Source: Micromonospora sediminimaris (GTDB lineage: Bacteria; Actinomycetota; Actinomycetes; Mycobacteriales; Micromonosporaceae). Taken from it: a stretch of 64,000 nucleotides of DNA. How positions within the stretch are numbered: the stretch's first letter is position 1; each line of letters starts with the position of its first letter. The notes under the pieces were generated by a model. That model saw only the letters and a program-made list of their open reading frames with translations. It was not told where the DNA came from and made no database searches. Location: positions 186,001-250,000 of the forward strand of contig FOLJ01000010.1 in NCBI GenBank assembly GCA_900112325.1. Reading direction: 5' to 3'. Position numbers and translations under genes: made by a program. Below are positions 8,159 to 16,828 of the stretch, piece by piece.

Positions 8159-9049
8159 TCAGCGCGACGGATGGTCCCGACGGGACGGAAACTGGGCGCC
8201 GGGGCGGGCCAGCGTCGACCGGGCGCGCAGCCCCACCGGATCGGGGGCGTCGGCATCCGGCGTCGCGCTGGCCGTGGGCGGCTGCGGTCGCCGCGCGTCC
8301 AGGTAGGCGAGCGCGGCGCGGTCCTCGTCGGTGGGTGCGGCGAGCAACGCGTACACCAGACCGACCACGCCGAAGATGACCAGCAGCACGATCGGGATGA
8401 GCAACGTACCGACACCGGCCCCGCTGATCTCGCCGCGTTCCTCGTGCAGGTGCACCGACAGGGCGCTCATCCCGGTGAAGTGCATGCCGTTGACCGCCAC
8501 CCCCATCACCAGCGCCGAGGCGAAGATCGCCATCCCCTTGCGTACGGTCACCGCGAGCCAGAGCGCGACGGTGGCCGCGACCACGGCGATCAACACCGAC
8601 AACCCCACCCGGAGGTTGTCGTAGAGCAGCCGACCGTCCAGCCGCATCGCCGCCATGCCCGTGTAGTGCATCGCCGCCACTCCGGCGCCGGTGAACAGGC
8701 CGCCGCCGAGGATCCGTCCCGCCGAGAGCCGGCCGGTGCCCACGATCGCCAGCCCGATGCCGACCGCGATCACCGCGAGCAGCGCGCTGCCCACGGTGAT
8801 CGGCACGTCGTAGCGGATCCGCGACCCGGTCACCGCGAAGCCCAGCATCGCCATGAAGTGCATCGTCCAGATCGCCGTGCCACCGAGCGCCCAGGCGGCC
8901 AGGGTCCCCCACCAGAGCTTCTGGCCGGTGCTGGCGGCGGTCCGGATGCGGCCGGCACAGACCAGGCCGAGGATGGAACCGAGCACCGACAGCGCGTAGC
9001 TCAGCGCCGGTGTGATCCAGCCGTACTCAAAGTGATTGATGTCCGCCAC
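8159..9049 (-). CDS. MHYT-domain integral membrane protein
   Basis: This 296-aa protein has seven predicted membrane helices and three repeats of the MHYT signature: MHFMAM, MHYTGM and MHFTGM. MHYT domains are thought to bind copper through the conserved Met/His residues and to sense oxygen, CO or NO. No GGDEF or EAL output domain is attached; the C-terminus is a short, proline-rich cytoplasmic tail. A signalling role is therefore uncertain. The GTG at 9049 is chosen because GGGGAG lies a few bases upstream; a longer frame from 9088 lacks a ribosome binding site. Confidence 0.85.
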   Translation of the reverse strand: MADINHFEYGWITPALSYALSVLGSILGLVCAGRIRTAASTGQKLWWGTLAAWALGGTAIWTMHFMAMLGFAVTGSRIRYDVPITVGSALLAVIAVGIGLAIVGTGRLSAGRILGGGLFTGAGVAAMHYTGMAAMRLDGRLLYDNLRVGLSVLIAVVAATVALWLAVTVRKGMAIFASALVMGVAVNGMHFTGMSALSVHLHEERGEISGAGVGTLLIPIVLLVIFGVVGLVYALLAAPTDEDRAALAYLDARRPQPPTASATPDADAPDPVGLRARSTLARPGAQFPSRRDHPSR

Positions 9050-9216
9050 GTGGGCTCCCCCCAGAGCTGTTACCGGCGCGTAGCGCACGCGCCGATGACA
9101 TGATCCGGGACGCTCTCACCAGGCACAACAGGCCCCCCGGGCAATTCTCGGGGTGCCGCTGCGGTAACACAGCGATGCGTCGATTCCGACGGTCGCCCGG
9201 CGCCCGCCGGACAGAT

Positions 9217-11997
9217 TCAGGCCGGTGAATGGTACGCCAGCACACCCCGGTTGACGGCGCTGATCGCCTGCCGTGCGGTGGCCCGCAGCTCGGTCGAGGC
9301 ACCACCGGAGTCGGCGAGCTGGCCGAGCAGATCCACCACCTGACGGGCCCATCGGACAAAGTCCCCGGCGGGCATCTCGCCGTCAAGCTCGTGCCCGCTG
9401 GCCAGCACCTTCGCCAGCGCCTCACCCCGGGCCCAGCGGTAGACCGGCCAGGCGAAACCGAGATCCGGCTCGCGGGTTACGGCCAGCCCGCGCGACGCCT
9501 CCTCAGCCTCGATCTCGCTCCACAGCTTCAAGGTCGCGTCGACCGCCTCGGCCACCGCGCCGCGGGGCAGCGAGGCTCGTTCGTCGACGTCGCGGCGGGC
9601 CTCGAAGACCACCACCGAGACCGCGGCGGCCAGCTCGGCGGGCGACAGCCCGTCCCAGACGCCGCGCCGGAGGCATTCCGCCACGAGCAGGTCCGCCTCC
9701 GTCCAGATCCGCCCGAGCATCCGGCCGGCGTCGGTGACGGCGCCGTCGGCGGCGAGGTAGCCGCGCCCGGTGAGCAGCGCGACGATCCGGTCGAAGGTAC
9801 GCGCCAACGACCCCGTCCGACCGGCGACCCGCTGCCGCAGCTCCTCGGTGTCGCGCTCCAGCCGGCGACGACGCTCGGCCCAGCGGGCGTGCTCCTCCCG
9901 CTCCGGGCAGGCGTGGCAGGGATGCCGGCGCAGCTCGGTACGCAGCTGGCTGAGCTGGTGATCCTCCCCGGACTGCCGGCCCCGGGCCCCCCGGCGGGAG
10001 TGTCGGTCCAGTCCGGTGCCGCTCACCTGCGCCGCCAGGTCACGCCGGGCCGCCGGATTGCGATGGTTGAAATGCTTCGGCACCCGGATCCGGGCCAGCA
10101 CCTCGGCCGGGGTGGTGAAGTCACCGGGGCTGATCCGGCCGGCCCAGCGATCCTGGGTGAGCACCAACGGGCGCGGCTCGCTGAAGCCACCGGCCGCCGG
10201 ATCGAGCACCACGGCCAGGCCGGCCCGCCGCCCGGACGGCACCCGGATCACGTCACCCACCCGCAGCCGCTCCAGGGCCGCCACCGCCGCCGCGCGTCGC
10301 TGGCTCTGCCCCTGGCGGGCGATGGCCCGCTCCCGGTCGGCGATGGCGACCCGCAGGGCGAAGTACTCGTCGAAGTCGCCGTGGTGGCACTCTGCCTCGA
10401 CGCCGTACGCCTCGAGGGTCTCGGTGTTGCGTTGCACCTGCCGGGCCAGGCCGACCACCGAGCGGTCCGCCTGGAACTGCGCGAACGACGACTCCAGCAG
10501 CGCCCGCGCCGACTCCGCACCGACGCTGCCGACCAGGTTCACCGCCATGTTGTACGACGGCCGGAAGCTGGACCGCAGCGGATATGTCCGGGTGGAGGCC
10601 AGCCCCGCCACATGCCGGGGGTCGGTCTCCGGGGACCACACCACCACGGCGTGCCCCTCCACGTCGATGCCGCGACGACCGGCCCGCCCGGTGAGCTGGG
10701 TGTACTCCCCCGGGGTCAGGTCGACGTGCGCCTCGCCGTTGTACTTGACCAGGCGTTCCAGCACCACGCAGCGGGCCGGCATGTTGATGCCCAGAGCGAG
10801 GGTCTCGGTGGCGAAGACCGCCTTGACCAGCCCACGGACGAACAGCTCCTCCACGACCTCCTTGAACGCCGGCAGCATCCCGGCGTGGTGCGCGGCCAGC
10901 CCGCGCTCCAGCCCGTCGAGCCACTCCCAGTAGCCGAGCACCGACAGGTCTTCGCCGGGGATCGCGGTCACCCGGGACTCCACCACGCGGCGGATCTCCG
11001 CCCGCTCCTCGGGTGAGGTGAGCCGCAGCCCGGCGGCGAGGCACTGCTGCACCGCCGCGTCGCAGCCGGCCCGGCTGAAGATGAACAGGATCGCCGGCAG
11101 CAGCCCCTCGCGGTCCAGCCGGTCGACGATGTCCGGGCGCAGCGGCCCACGCCAGCGGGGGCCGCGCCGGCCGGCGCCGAAGCCGCCGGAGCGTCCCTCA
11201 CCGAGATCCAGCCGGCGCATCGTGTCCCGGGTGTAGCGCAGCAGCTCCGGGTGCACGTCGTGCTTGCGGGCCGCCGCGGCGTCGTGGAACAGGTCGAACA
11301 TCCGCTTGCCGACCAGCATGTGCTGCCACAGCGGCACCGGCCGGTGCTCGCTGACCACCACGGTGGTCTCGCCCCGAACCGTGATCAGCCAGTCGGCGAA
11401 CTCCTCGGCGTTGGAGACCGTCGCCGACAGCGACACCAGGGTCACCGAGGCGGGCAGGTGGATGATGACCTCCTCCCACACCCCGCCACGGAACCGGTCG
11501 GCCAGGTAGTGGACCTCGTCCATCACCACGTACGCCAGGCCCTCGAGGGTGGCCGAGCCGGCGTACAGCATGTTGCGCAGCACCTCGGTGGTCATCACTA
11601 CCACCGGGGCGTCACCGTTGATGGCGTTGTCACCGGTGAGCAGCCCGACCTGCTCCGCACCGTAGCGGTCGACCAGGTCGTGGTACTTCTGGTTCGACAG
11701 CGCCTTGATCGGCGTCGTGTAGAAGCACTTGCGCCGGGCCCCGTCGACCGGCGTCGGCCGCCCGGGCGCACCCCGCAACGCCAGGTGTACGGCGAACTCG
11801 CCGACCACCGTCTTGCCGGCCCCGGTCGGGGCGCAGACCAGCACGCCGCTGCCCCGCTCCAGGGCCTGACACGATTCCCGCTGGAAGTCGTCGAGGTCGA
11901 ACCCCAGGTCAGCGGTGAACTCTTCAAGCGCCGGGAACTGTGAGGCCTGGGCGGCCCGGCGGCGCGCCGCGGCGTACCGCTCGGCGGGGCTCGACAT
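9217..11997 (-). CDS. helY: ATP-dependent DEVH-box RNA helicase HelY (Ski2/Mtr4-like)
   Basis: This 926-aa superfamily 2 helicase has motif I APTGAGKT (about residues 56-63), motif II DEVH (VVMDEVHYLADRFRG), motif III SLSATVSN, and motif VI QLTGRAGRRGID. A long C-terminal region with the Mtr4/Ski2-like helical domain follows. It contains a cysteine-bearing segment HPCHACPEREEH near residues 695-706, seen in mycobacterial HelY. Such helicases unwind structured RNA for decay. In Mycobacterium tuberculosis helY lies directly next to tatC, tatA, pafC and pafB; here about 11.5 kb separates helY from tatC. The ATG is 7 nt from a TAATCT -10 box, so translation is probably leaderless. Confidence 0.93.
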   Translation of the reverse strand: MSSPAERYAAARRRAAQASQFPALEEFTADLGFDLDDFQRESCQALERGSGVLVCAPTGAGKTVVGEFAVHLALRGAPGRPTPVDGARRKCFYTTPIKALSNQKYHDLVDRYGAEQVGLLTGDNAINGDAPVVVMTTEVLRNMLYAGSATLEGLAYVVMDEVHYLADRFRGGVWEEVIIHLPASVTLVSLSATVSNAEEFADWLITVRGETTVVVSEHRPVPLWQHMLVGKRMFDLFHDAAAARKHDVHPELLRYTRDTMRRLDLGEGRSGGFGAGRRGPRWRGPLRPDIVDRLDREGLLPAILFIFSRAGCDAAVQQCLAAGLRLTSPEERAEIRRVVESRVTAIPGEDLSVLGYWEWLDGLERGLAAHHAGMLPAFKEVVEELFVRGLVKAVFATETLALGINMPARCVVLERLVKYNGEAHVDLTPGEYTQLTGRAGRRGIDVEGHAVVVWSPETDPRHVAGLASTRTYPLRSSFRPSYNMAVNLVGSVGAESARALLESSFAQFQADRSVVGLARQVQRNTETLEAYGVEAECHHGDFDEYFALRVAIADRERAIARQGQSQRRAAAVAALERLRVGDVIRVPSGRRAGLAVVLDPAAGGFSEPRPLVLTQDRWAGRISPGDFTTPAEVLARIRVPKHFNHRNPAARRDLAAQVSGTGLDRHSRRGARGRQSGEDHQLSQLRTELRRHPCHACPEREEHARWAERRRRLERDTEELRQRVAGRTGSLARTFDRIVALLTGRGYLAADGAVTDAGRMLGRIWTEADLLVAECLRRGVWDGLSPAELAAAVSVVVFEARRDVDERASLPRGAVAEAVDATLKLWSEIEAEEASRGLAVTREPDLGFAWPVYRWARGEALAKVLASGHELDGEMPAGDFVRWARQVVDLLGQLADSGGASTELRATARQAISAVNRGVLAYHSPA

Positions 11998-12004
11998 GTC
12001 ACCA

Positions 12005-12010
12005 AGATTA
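12005..12010 (-). promoter_or_regulatory. -10 box of a probable leaderless promoter (helY)
   Basis: On the minus strand TAATCT is followed by 7 nt and the helY ATG at 11997. No ribosome binding site intervenes. The divergent HAD gene has a matching box at 12071-12076. Confidence 0.55.
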
Positions 12011-12070
12011 GTGCGTGCCCACGACGAGTACCCGGCAAGGCCGACCGCCGGGGCGGTCGGAGTGGGTCGG

Positions 12071-12076
12071 TAGGGT
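12071..12076 (+). promoter_or_regulatory. -10 box of a probable leaderless promoter (HAD gene)
   Basis: TAGGGT is followed by 7 nt and then GTG 12084. This spacing supports that GTG as the true start of the HAD hydrolase. Confidence 0.55.
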
Positions 12077-12083
12077 GCACGAC

Positions 12084-12839
12084 GTGCCGGATCATGCCGA
12101 ACCGACCAGCCCCGTGCCCGACGTCGACGGTCGGGGTCCGTCCCGTCGGCAGGTGCGAGCGGTCCTGTTCGACTTCCACGGCACCCTGGCGCAGGTGGAG
12201 GAGCCCAGCCAGTGGGTGCTGGCCGCCGCGTCGGCGTGCGGGGTGGTTCTGGACCGCGTCCGGGCGACCGCCCTGGCCGACCGGCTGCTCACCGCCGGCC
12301 GCGCCGGTGGGCCGCTGCCGGCCCGGGTGCCGCCCCACCTGGCCGAGCTGTGGGCCGACCGGGATCTCTACGAGCACGCCCACCGTGGCGCCTACACCGG
12401 GCTGGCCGACACGGTCGACGCCGGCATCGACGGCTTCGCCGAGGCACTGTACGAACGGGTGCGCACGCCGCAGGGGTGGGTGCCCTACCCGGACACCGCG
12501 CCGACCCTCGCAGCGCTGCGGGCCGCCGACGTCCGGGTGGCCGTGGTCAGCAACATCGGTTTCGACATCCGGCCCCTCTTCGACGCCTGGGGACTGGCCG
12601 ACCTGGTCGACGCCCACGTGCTGTCGTACGAGGTGGGCCGCTGCAAGCCCGACCCGGCGATCTTCTGGCGGGCCTGCGGCCTGCTCGGCGTCGACCCGGA
12701 GGAGTCACTCATGGTCGGCGACACTCCCGCCGACGCCGGTGCCGTCGCCGCTGGCTGCGCCGCGCTGATCCTTCCCGCCGCCGACCCCGGCCGCCCCAAC
12801 GCCCTCGGCTCCGTCCTCAACCTCCTGCACACCCCCTGA
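12084..12839 (+). CDS. HAD-superfamily hydrolase
   Basis: This 251-aa haloacid dehalogenase-like protein has motif I DFHGTLAQ, with a His where most members have Met/Leu between the two Asp positions and Thr in place of the second Asp (DFHGT, usual DxDGT). It has motif II VVSNIGFD, motif III Lys in GRCKPDP and motif IV MVGDTPADAG. Replacement of the second catalytic Asp of motif I by His is notable, since that residue acts as general acid/base in phosphatases. The protein may be a dehalogenase-like, phosphonatase-like or altered member. The substrate is unknown. I prefer GTG 12084 over GTG 12015 because of the leaderless -10 box. Confidence 0.8.
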   Translation: MPDHAEPTSPVPDVDGRGPSRRQVRAVLFDFHGTLAQVEEPSQWVLAAASACGVVLDRVRATALADRLLTAGRAGGPLPARVPPHLAELWADRDLYEHAHRGAYTGLADTVDAGIDGFAEALYERVRTPQGWVPYPDTAPTLAALRAADVRVAVVSNIGFDIRPLFDAWGLADLVDAHVLSYEVGRCKPDPAIFWRACGLLGVDPEESLMVGDTPADAGAVAAGCAALILPAADPGRPNALGSVLNLLHTP

Positions 12840-12866
12840 CCATCCCTGCTTCCCCGGTACGGGTGG

Positions 12867-13793
12867 TCAGCGGAGGAGGTGGAGGGCGTGCGGGGTGACG
12901 GTGACGGTGAGGGGGAGAGGGAGGGAGCGCTCGCCGTCGGCGTAGGTGGTGATGCTGCCCTCCGCGGCGAGGGTGACGGTACGGGCGCGGTAGGTGTGCA
13001 CCAGGGGATGGGTGACGTGGGTGCCGGCGTAGATGCGCGGCTTGACCCGGATCAGGGTGCGTCGGTCGAACCGGCCGCCGACCACCACGTCGAGCAGGCC
13101 GTCGGTCGGGTCCGCGTCGGGGCAGATGCGCATCCCGCCGCCGTAGCTGGCTCCGTTGCCGACCGCCACCAGGACCGCGTCGACCTCGATCCGCTCGCCG
13201 TCGAGGGTGAGGGTGTACCGGCGGGGACGTAGCCGGGCCAACTCCACCAGGATGGCCAGGTCGTAGCGGCGTGGACCACGCGGCCAGCGCATCCGGTTGG
13301 CCCGCTCGTTGACGATCGCGTCGAACCCGGCCGCCAGCACCGCGCCGTACCAGCGGACCGTGCCGTCGGCGCCGGTCATCCGGGCCAGGTCGACCGGCCG
13401 ACTGCGCCCCTCGCGCAGGGCCGCCGCGATGACGTCGACCGCGGCCCGGGGGTCGGCCGGAAACCCGGTCTCCACCGCGAAGTCGTTGCCGGTGCCCGCC
13501 GGCACCGGCCCGAACGGCACCGAGGTGCCGGCGACGGCCTGCATCGCCCGGTGCACAGTGCCGTCGCCACCCACCGCGATCAGGGCACCGGCTCCTTCGG
13601 CGACGGCGGCCCGGCAGGCCGCCTCGGCCTCGGCCGCGCTGCCGGCCCGCAACAGCCGCACCGGCCGGTCGGCCGCCGCCAGCCCGTCCAGCAGGTCCGG
13701 CAGCAGCCCCCGGTGTCGGCCACGGCCGGCGGTCGGGTTGGCCAGCACGGCGACGGGCCCACCAGGCACCGAAGGGTGATCGTCTGAGGTCAC
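12867..13793 (-). CDS. diacylglycerol/lipid kinase family protein (DagK/YegS-like)
   Basis: This 308-aa protein has the diacylglycerol kinase catalytic signature GGDGTVHRAM (about residues 76-85) and the NPTAGRG phosphate-binding loop near the N-terminus, as well as PAGTGNDFA and the C-terminal YADGE. The family phosphorylates diacylglycerol, sphingosine-like or other lipid hydroxyls with ATP. In actinobacteria, members are involved in phospholipid turnover and phosphatidylinositol mannoside synthesis; the precise lipid cannot be read here. The start GTG 13793 is supported by TACGGT ending 7 nt upstream. It is divergent from the lanthipeptide synthetase gene and convergent with the HAD gene. 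Confidence 0.88.
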   Translation of the reverse strand: MTSDDHPSVPGGPVAVLANPTAGRGRHRGLLPDLLDGLAAADRPVRLLRAGSAAEAEAACRAAVAEGAGALIAVGGDGTVHRAMQAVAGTSVPFGPVPAGTGNDFAVETGFPADPRAAVDVIAAALREGRSRPVDLARMTGADGTVRWYGAVLAAGFDAIVNERANRMRWPRGPRRYDLAILVELARLRPRRYTLTLDGERIEVDAVLVAVGNGASYGGGMRICPDADPTDGLLDVVVGGRFDRRTLIRVKPRIYAGTHVTHPLVHTYRARTVTLAAEGSITTYADGERSLPLPLTVTVTPHALHLLR

Positions 13794-13800
13794 GGCGAGC

Positions 13801-13806
13801 ACCGTA
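13801..13806 (-). promoter_or_regulatory. -10 box of a probable leaderless promoter (lipid kinase gene)
   Basis: On the minus strand TACGGT is followed by 7 nt and the GTG at 13793, with no ribosome binding site. Confidence 0.45.
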
Positions 13807-13909
13807 CCTGCCCGGACCGGTGCGGGCGTGCCGGTGCCGACCCGGCACCGGCCCGTGCCGGCAACGGAAACCGGACAGTCCCATCGTCTGCGCCGCAACT
13901 GTCATTTGT

Positions 13910-13923
13910 CACGACCGGTCGTG
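13910..13923. promoter_or_regulatory. perfect 14-bp palindrome upstream of the LanKC gene
   Basis: CACGACCGGTCGTG is an exact palindrome about 110 bp from both the LanKC start and the lipid-kinase start. It overlaps the end of a -35-like TTGTCA (13906-13911) on the plus strand. It is a candidate operator for the locus; the regulator is not known. Confidence 0.4.
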
Positions 13924-14034
13924 CGGCACGCATTCATCTCCATGACTGAAAACACTAGGGACGCCATAGGCCGAACGGACAGACTCGTATCCATCAACAG
14001 GACCGCAGCCGGCAGGCGGATGGGAGGCGACACA

Positions 14035-16629
14035 GTGGACGAGCGCTACGACAGCTACTGCGCTGCCGACCCGCTGTTCTACGACTCCCTCGGCAGCGCC
14101 GTCGCGCAGCCCACCTTCGCCGCGGCCAGCCGGCCGCTGCCGACGGGATGGCGACGGGAGTCACTCGACGACTGGCTCATCCACGCGCCGGACGGCGAGC
14201 GACTGCCGCAGCAGGGCTGGAAGGTGCACGTGTCGGCCACGGTCGCCAACGCCGACCGGGTGCTGGACGCCGTCTGGGACTACTGCGTCCCCCGGGGGCT
14301 GTCCTTCAAGTTCCTGCGCGGCCCCCGCACCCTGCTGCTGCGCAACTCCAAGTACGCCGCCCGCGCCGCCAGCGGCAAGTTCGTGACCGTCTACCCGCGC
14401 GACGACGCCGAGCTCGAACTGGTCTGCAAGGAACTCGACGAGCTGCTCTCCGGCGAGGCCGGCCCCTACATCCTCAGCGACCTGCGGTACGCGGCCGGCC
14501 CGGTGTACGTCCGCTACGGCGGCTTCGCCGCCCGGTACTGCCACTCCCCCGACGGCCAGGTGGTCCCGGCAGTCGAGGACGACACCGGCACCCTCGTCCC
14601 GGACCGCCGCGACCCGGTCTTCCACGTGCCGTCCTGGGTGACGCTGCCCGACTTCCTCGCGCCCCACCTGGCCGCCCGCAACGCGACAAGCACCGACGAG
14701 GTCCCCTACCGGATCGAGAAGGTCATCCACTTCTCCAACGGCGGCGGCCTGTACGTCGGACGCGACGGGCGCACCGACACCCAGCTCGTGTTCAAGGAGG
14801 CTCGGCCGCACGCCGGCCTGGACGCCGACGGCACCGACGCCGTCACCCGGCTGGCTCGGGAGGCCGCCGTCCTGCGCCAACTCGCCGACCTGCCGCAGGT
14901 GCCCCGGGTGCATGACGAGTTCGCCCTGAGCGACCACCGGTTCCTCGCCCTGGAGTTCATCGAGGGCCGCCCACTGAACAAGGTCCTGGTCGACCGCTAC
15001 CCGCTTATCGACGCCGACGCCACCGACGAGGACCGCGCCGCGTACGCGAGTTGGGCGCTAGACGTCCACCGCCAGGTCGACGAGGTCGTCCGGGCGATCC
15101 ACGCACGCGGCCTGGTCTACGGCGACCTGCACCTGTTCAACATCATGCTGCGCCCGGACGACCGGGTCGCGCTCGTCGACTTCGAGGTGGCCGCCCCGAT
15201 CGACGGGCACCGCCGGCCGGGCCTGCGCAACCAGGGCTTCGCCGCGCCCCGGGGACGGACCGGCGTGGCCGTCGACCACTACGCCCTGGCCTGCCTGCGG
15301 CTGGCCCTGTTCCTGCCGCTGACCCAACTGGTCCGCCTCGTCCCGGCGAAGGCGGCGCACCTGGCCGACATCATCGCCGACACCTTCCCGGTGCCGAGAG
15401 ACTTCCTCGACGCGGCAGTGGCCGAGATCACCGCTGCGGACGCCGAGTCCGGGGACCGCGTCCCACCCACCGCCGACGTCCCACCCGTCGACCGGGACCG
15501 GCTGGCCCGCGCCATCCTCACCAGCGCCACGCCCGCACGTACCGACCGGCTGTTCCCCGGTGACATCGAACAGTTCCGCAGCGGCGGGCTCAACCTCGCC
15601 CACGGGGCGGCCGGCGTGCTGTACGCGTTGCACCAGGGCGGCGCCGGCCGGTGGCCGGAACACGAGCAGTGGCTGGTCCGCCAGGCCACCTCACCCCCGT
15701 CGGGCACCCGCTGTGGCTTCTACGACGGCCTGCACGGCGTCGCGTACGCCCTGGAAGTGCTCGGTCGCCGGCAGGACGCACTCGACGTGCTCGACATCTG
15801 CCTACGCGAATCGACCACCGGGCTGGACCACAGCCTGGCCGGCGGGCTGGCGGGGATCGCCCTCAACCTGGCCGAGCTGGGCGGGCGTACCGGGGAACCG
15901 GCGCTGCGGGAGGCGGCCTGGCAGGTCACCGGAGAGTTGGTGGAACGACTCGCCGACGACCCCGGCGGCGACGTCAGCGGCGGGCGGCACCCCTACGCCG
16001 GGCTGCTACGCGGCCGGACCGGAGCGGCACTGCTGCTGGTGCGCCTGTACGAGCTGACCGGCGACCCGGACCTGCTCGACCACGCCGCCACCGCGCTACG
16101 ACAGGATCTGCGTCGCTGCGTGGTACGCCCCGACGGTGCGCTGGAGGTCAACGAGGGCTGGCGGACCATGCCCTACCTGGGGCAGGGCAGCGTCGGCATC
16201 GGGCTCGTCCTCGACCAGTACCTGCGCCACCGCAGCGACGAGCAGTTCGCCGAGGCGAGCGCCGGGGTGCGTCGCGCCGCCCGGTCGCCGTTCTACGCGC
16301 AGTCCGGCCTCTTCGCCGGGCGGGCCGGCATCATCGCCTACCTCGCCGCCCAACCCGGCGATCCGGAGCTACGCGGCGAGCTGGACCGGCAGATCCGGCG
16401 GCTGGGCTGGCACGCCCTGCCGTACCGGGACGGCACCGCCTTCCCCGGCGAGCAGCTGCTGCGGCTGTCCATGGACCTCGCCACCGGCACCGCGGGCGTA
16501 CTGCTGGCCCTGGCCACCGCCCGACCCGACGCCCCGACGACCCTGCCCTTCCTCGCGCCCCTCACCGGCGCACCCGACTCCCCCGCGACGGCGGGGGCGA
16601 CCCTGACCCCGACGCCCGATAGGAGGTGA
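14035..16629 (+). CDS. ramC: class III lanthionine synthetase LanKC (RamC/AmfT-like)
   Basis: This 864-aa protein has the three-part LanKC design. An N-terminal lyase-like region covers about residues 1-215. A Ser/Thr kinase domain follows, with a glycine-rich NGGGLYVG near 235, VFKEARP near 251, catalytic GDLHLFNI at 363-370 and metal-binding DFE at 382-384. A LanC-like cyclase domain starts near 512. That domain lacks the Cys-Cys-His zinc ligands, which places it in class III rather than class IV. It should phosphorylate and eliminate serines in the precursor at 16636 and form the thioether rings. GTG 14035 is chosen because GGGAGG lies 8 nt upstream and DERYDSYCAADPLFYDSL aligns with RamC N-termini; an ATG at 13942 is an alternative. 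Confidence 0.94.
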   Translation: MDERYDSYCAADPLFYDSLGSAVAQPTFAAASRPLPTGWRRESLDDWLIHAPDGERLPQQGWKVHVSATVANADRVLDAVWDYCVPRGLSFKFLRGPRTLLLRNSKYAARAASGKFVTVYPRDDAELELVCKELDELLSGEAGPYILSDLRYAAGPVYVRYGGFAARYCHSPDGQVVPAVEDDTGTLVPDRRDPVFHVPSWVTLPDFLAPHLAARNATSTDEVPYRIEKVIHFSNGGGLYVGRDGRTDTQLVFKEARPHAGLDADGTDAVTRLAREAAVLRQLADLPQVPRVHDEFALSDHRFLALEFIEGRPLNKVLVDRYPLIDADATDEDRAAYASWALDVHRQVDEVVRAIHARGLVYGDLHLFNIMLRPDDRVALVDFEVAAPIDGHRRPGLRNQGFAAPRGRTGVAVDHYALACLRLALFLPLTQLVRLVPAKAAHLADIIADTFPVPRDFLDAAVAEITAADAESGDRVPPTADVPPVDRDRLARAILTSATPARTDRLFPGDIEQFRSGGLNLAHGAAGVLYALHQGGAGRWPEHEQWLVRQATSPPSGTRCGFYDGLHGVAYALEVLGRRQDALDVLDICLRESTTGLDHSLAGGLAGIALNLAELGGRTGEPALREAAWQVTGELVERLADDPGGDVSGGRHPYAGLLRGRTGAALLLVRLYELTGDPDLLDHAATALRQDLRRCVVRPDGALEVNEGWRTMPYLGQGSVGIGLVLDQYLRHRSDEQFAEASAGVRRAARSPFYAQSGLFAGRAGIIAYLAAQPGDPELRGELDRQIRRLGWHALPYRDGTAFPGEQLLRLSMDLATGTAGVLLALATARPDAPTTLPFLAPLTGAPDSPATAGATLTPTPDRR

Positions 16630-16635
16630 CACGAC

Positions 16636-16755
16636 ATGGCGCTCCTCGACCTTCAGGGACTGGAGGCGGCTCCGGCCGACCGTACCGGCGGTGGTAGCCG
16701 GGCGAGCCTGCTGCTCTGCGGCGACAGCTCGCTGTCCGTGACGACCTGCAACTGA
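16636..16755 (+). CDS. ramS: SapB-type class III lanthipeptide precursor (RamS/AmfS-like)
   Basis: This 39-aa peptide is encoded 6 bp after the LanKC stop, behind a consensus AGGAGGTGA site. Its leader contains LLDLQ (residues 3-7), the LanKC recognition motif. The core from about residue 20 reads GSRASLLLC then GDSSLSVTTCN. From memory this is identical to the S. coelicolor SapB core apart from Ile to Val at the position before TTCN. The core carries two SxxSxxxC motifs: Ser21, Ser24 and Cys28, and Ser31, Ser34 and Cys38. In SapB such motifs give two lanthionine rings and two dehydroalanines. The product should be a small amphipathic surfactant peptide that helps aerial structures escape aqueous surfaces. 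The leader is a few residues shorter than in RamS. Confidence 0.93.
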   Translation: MALLDLQGLEAAPADRTGGGSRASLLLCGDSSLSVTTCN

Positions 16756-16773
16756 TCGGACCGCACCACGCGA

Positions 16774-16805
16774 GGCCCTGGACGGTGACCTGACCGTCCA
16801 GGGCC
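16774..16805 (+). terminator. intercistronic hairpin between precursor and exporter genes
   Basis: GGCCCTGGACGGT at 16774-16786 pairs perfectly with 16793-16805 across a 6-nt loop (13 bp). It sits between the precursor stop and the exporter gene. There is no U-tract, so it more likely acts as a partial terminator or mRNA 3'-end stabiliser that raises precursor mRNA over transporter mRNA. Confidence 0.6.
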
Positions 16806-16828
16806 ACGCCGTACGACCGGGAGGACCG

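Noticed and set aside
9229..11016. 595-codon plus-strand frame opposite helY
   Set aside because: Antisense of a well-supported helicase; the composition is His/Gly/Pro/Arg-rich with no domain.
13942..14034. Upstream ATG (13942) as the LanKC start
   Set aside because: The GTG at 14035 has a proper GGGAGG site and aligns with RamC; the extension looks unlike the family.
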